In this document: one piece after another, positions 63,906 through 64,000 of the stretch
How positions within the stretch are numbered: the stretch's first letter is position 1
How the letters are laid out: each line of letters opens with the position of its first letter
Position numbers and translations under genes: made by a program
Assembly: GCA_012520995.1 (NCBI GenBank)
Contig: JAAYNI010000096.1
Location: 28,799-92,798 of the forward strand
Length of the DNA stretch: 64,000 nt
Direction of reading: 5' to 3'
DNA from: Candidatus Rifleibacteriota bacterium
Lineage (GTDB): Bacteria > Muiribacteriota > Ozemobacteria > Ozemobacterales > Ozemobacteraceae
The notes under the pieces: model-generated
Told to the model about the DNA's origin: nothing
Seen by the model: only the letters and a program-made list of their open reading frames with translations
The model's database searches: none

Positions 63906-64000
63906 AGGGCAAAATTGGGCAAAAATTGCATTCTGCTACCGCATAATCACAATTTTTGCCCTAGCCTCTGATTAAGGACAGATGCTGATGTTCGATGCTA

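Overview
The window is about 64 kb of a fairly AT-rich bacterial chromosome. It starts inside a dprA gene and ends in intergenic sequence just after a four-gene tRNA cluster. The gene set points to a diderm: an LptA/OstA-like periplasmic protein, lipoproteins, an O-antigen-ligase-like membrane protein, a soluble lytic transglycosylase and a sigma-54 activator. It is combined with genes often seen in Firmicutes-like lineages: CdaA/CdaR, a PgpH-type 7TM-HD protein, a DUF3048 protein and RbgA. HEAT and TPR proteins are abundant. This would fit a candidate phylum such as Riflebacteria, but I cannot prove the taxon from sequence alone.

Layout. (1) 1-8.5 kb, minus strand: two proteins of unknown function, then dapA-cdaA-cdaR-HEAT protein-dprA, tightly packed with overlapping genes. 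(2) 8.5-18.4 kb: a GIY-YIG protein, an anchored caspase-like protein, comM, an O-antigen-ligase/TPR protein, and an oligopeptide ABC set with a binding lipoprotein and two ATPases but no permeases. (3) 18.7-26.6 kb, minus strand: an extreme poly-Asp protein, then STAS-TPR-glmS-mutS2-lptA-like. (4) 26.6-32.2 kb: repeat-rich gaps, a two-gene HTH plus small membrane protein unit, a lytic transglycosylase and an EF-G-like GTPase.

(5) 32.5-40.6 kb, minus strand: an acquired and partly decayed island. It holds an IS3 remnant, a WYL regulator broken at both ends, a nuclease-like pseudogene, an intact DUF2779 (Cas4-like plus DnaQ-like) protein, an IreB-like small protein, an intact DUF262 protein, a GmrSD-like DUF262/DUF1524 gene with an amber codon, a DUF6508 gene with an opal codon, and an IS605-like end. 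This looks like a multi-gene defence cassette whose members carry single inactivating mutations.

(6) 40.8-46 kb: a 1740-residue surface lipoprotein. (7) 46.3-60.7 kb, plus strand: a long housekeeping series, ffh-rpsP-khpA-rimM-trmD-rplS-lepB-rbgA-phoH-pgpH-ybeY-DUF502-DUF3048-era, ending in a protein with a degenerate cyclase-like domain and HEAT repeats. (8) 60.7-64 kb: an NtrC-family regulator, two dyad sites and a good sigma-54 promoter in front of a ptsN-like gene and an anti-sigma-like gene, then tRNA-Val, -Asp, -Phe and -Cys.

The window encodes both synthesis (CdaA with CdaR) and probable breakdown (PgpH-type HD protein) of c-di-AMP. Non-coding gaps outside the packed operons share a family of dispersed degenerate repeats with no coding capacity.
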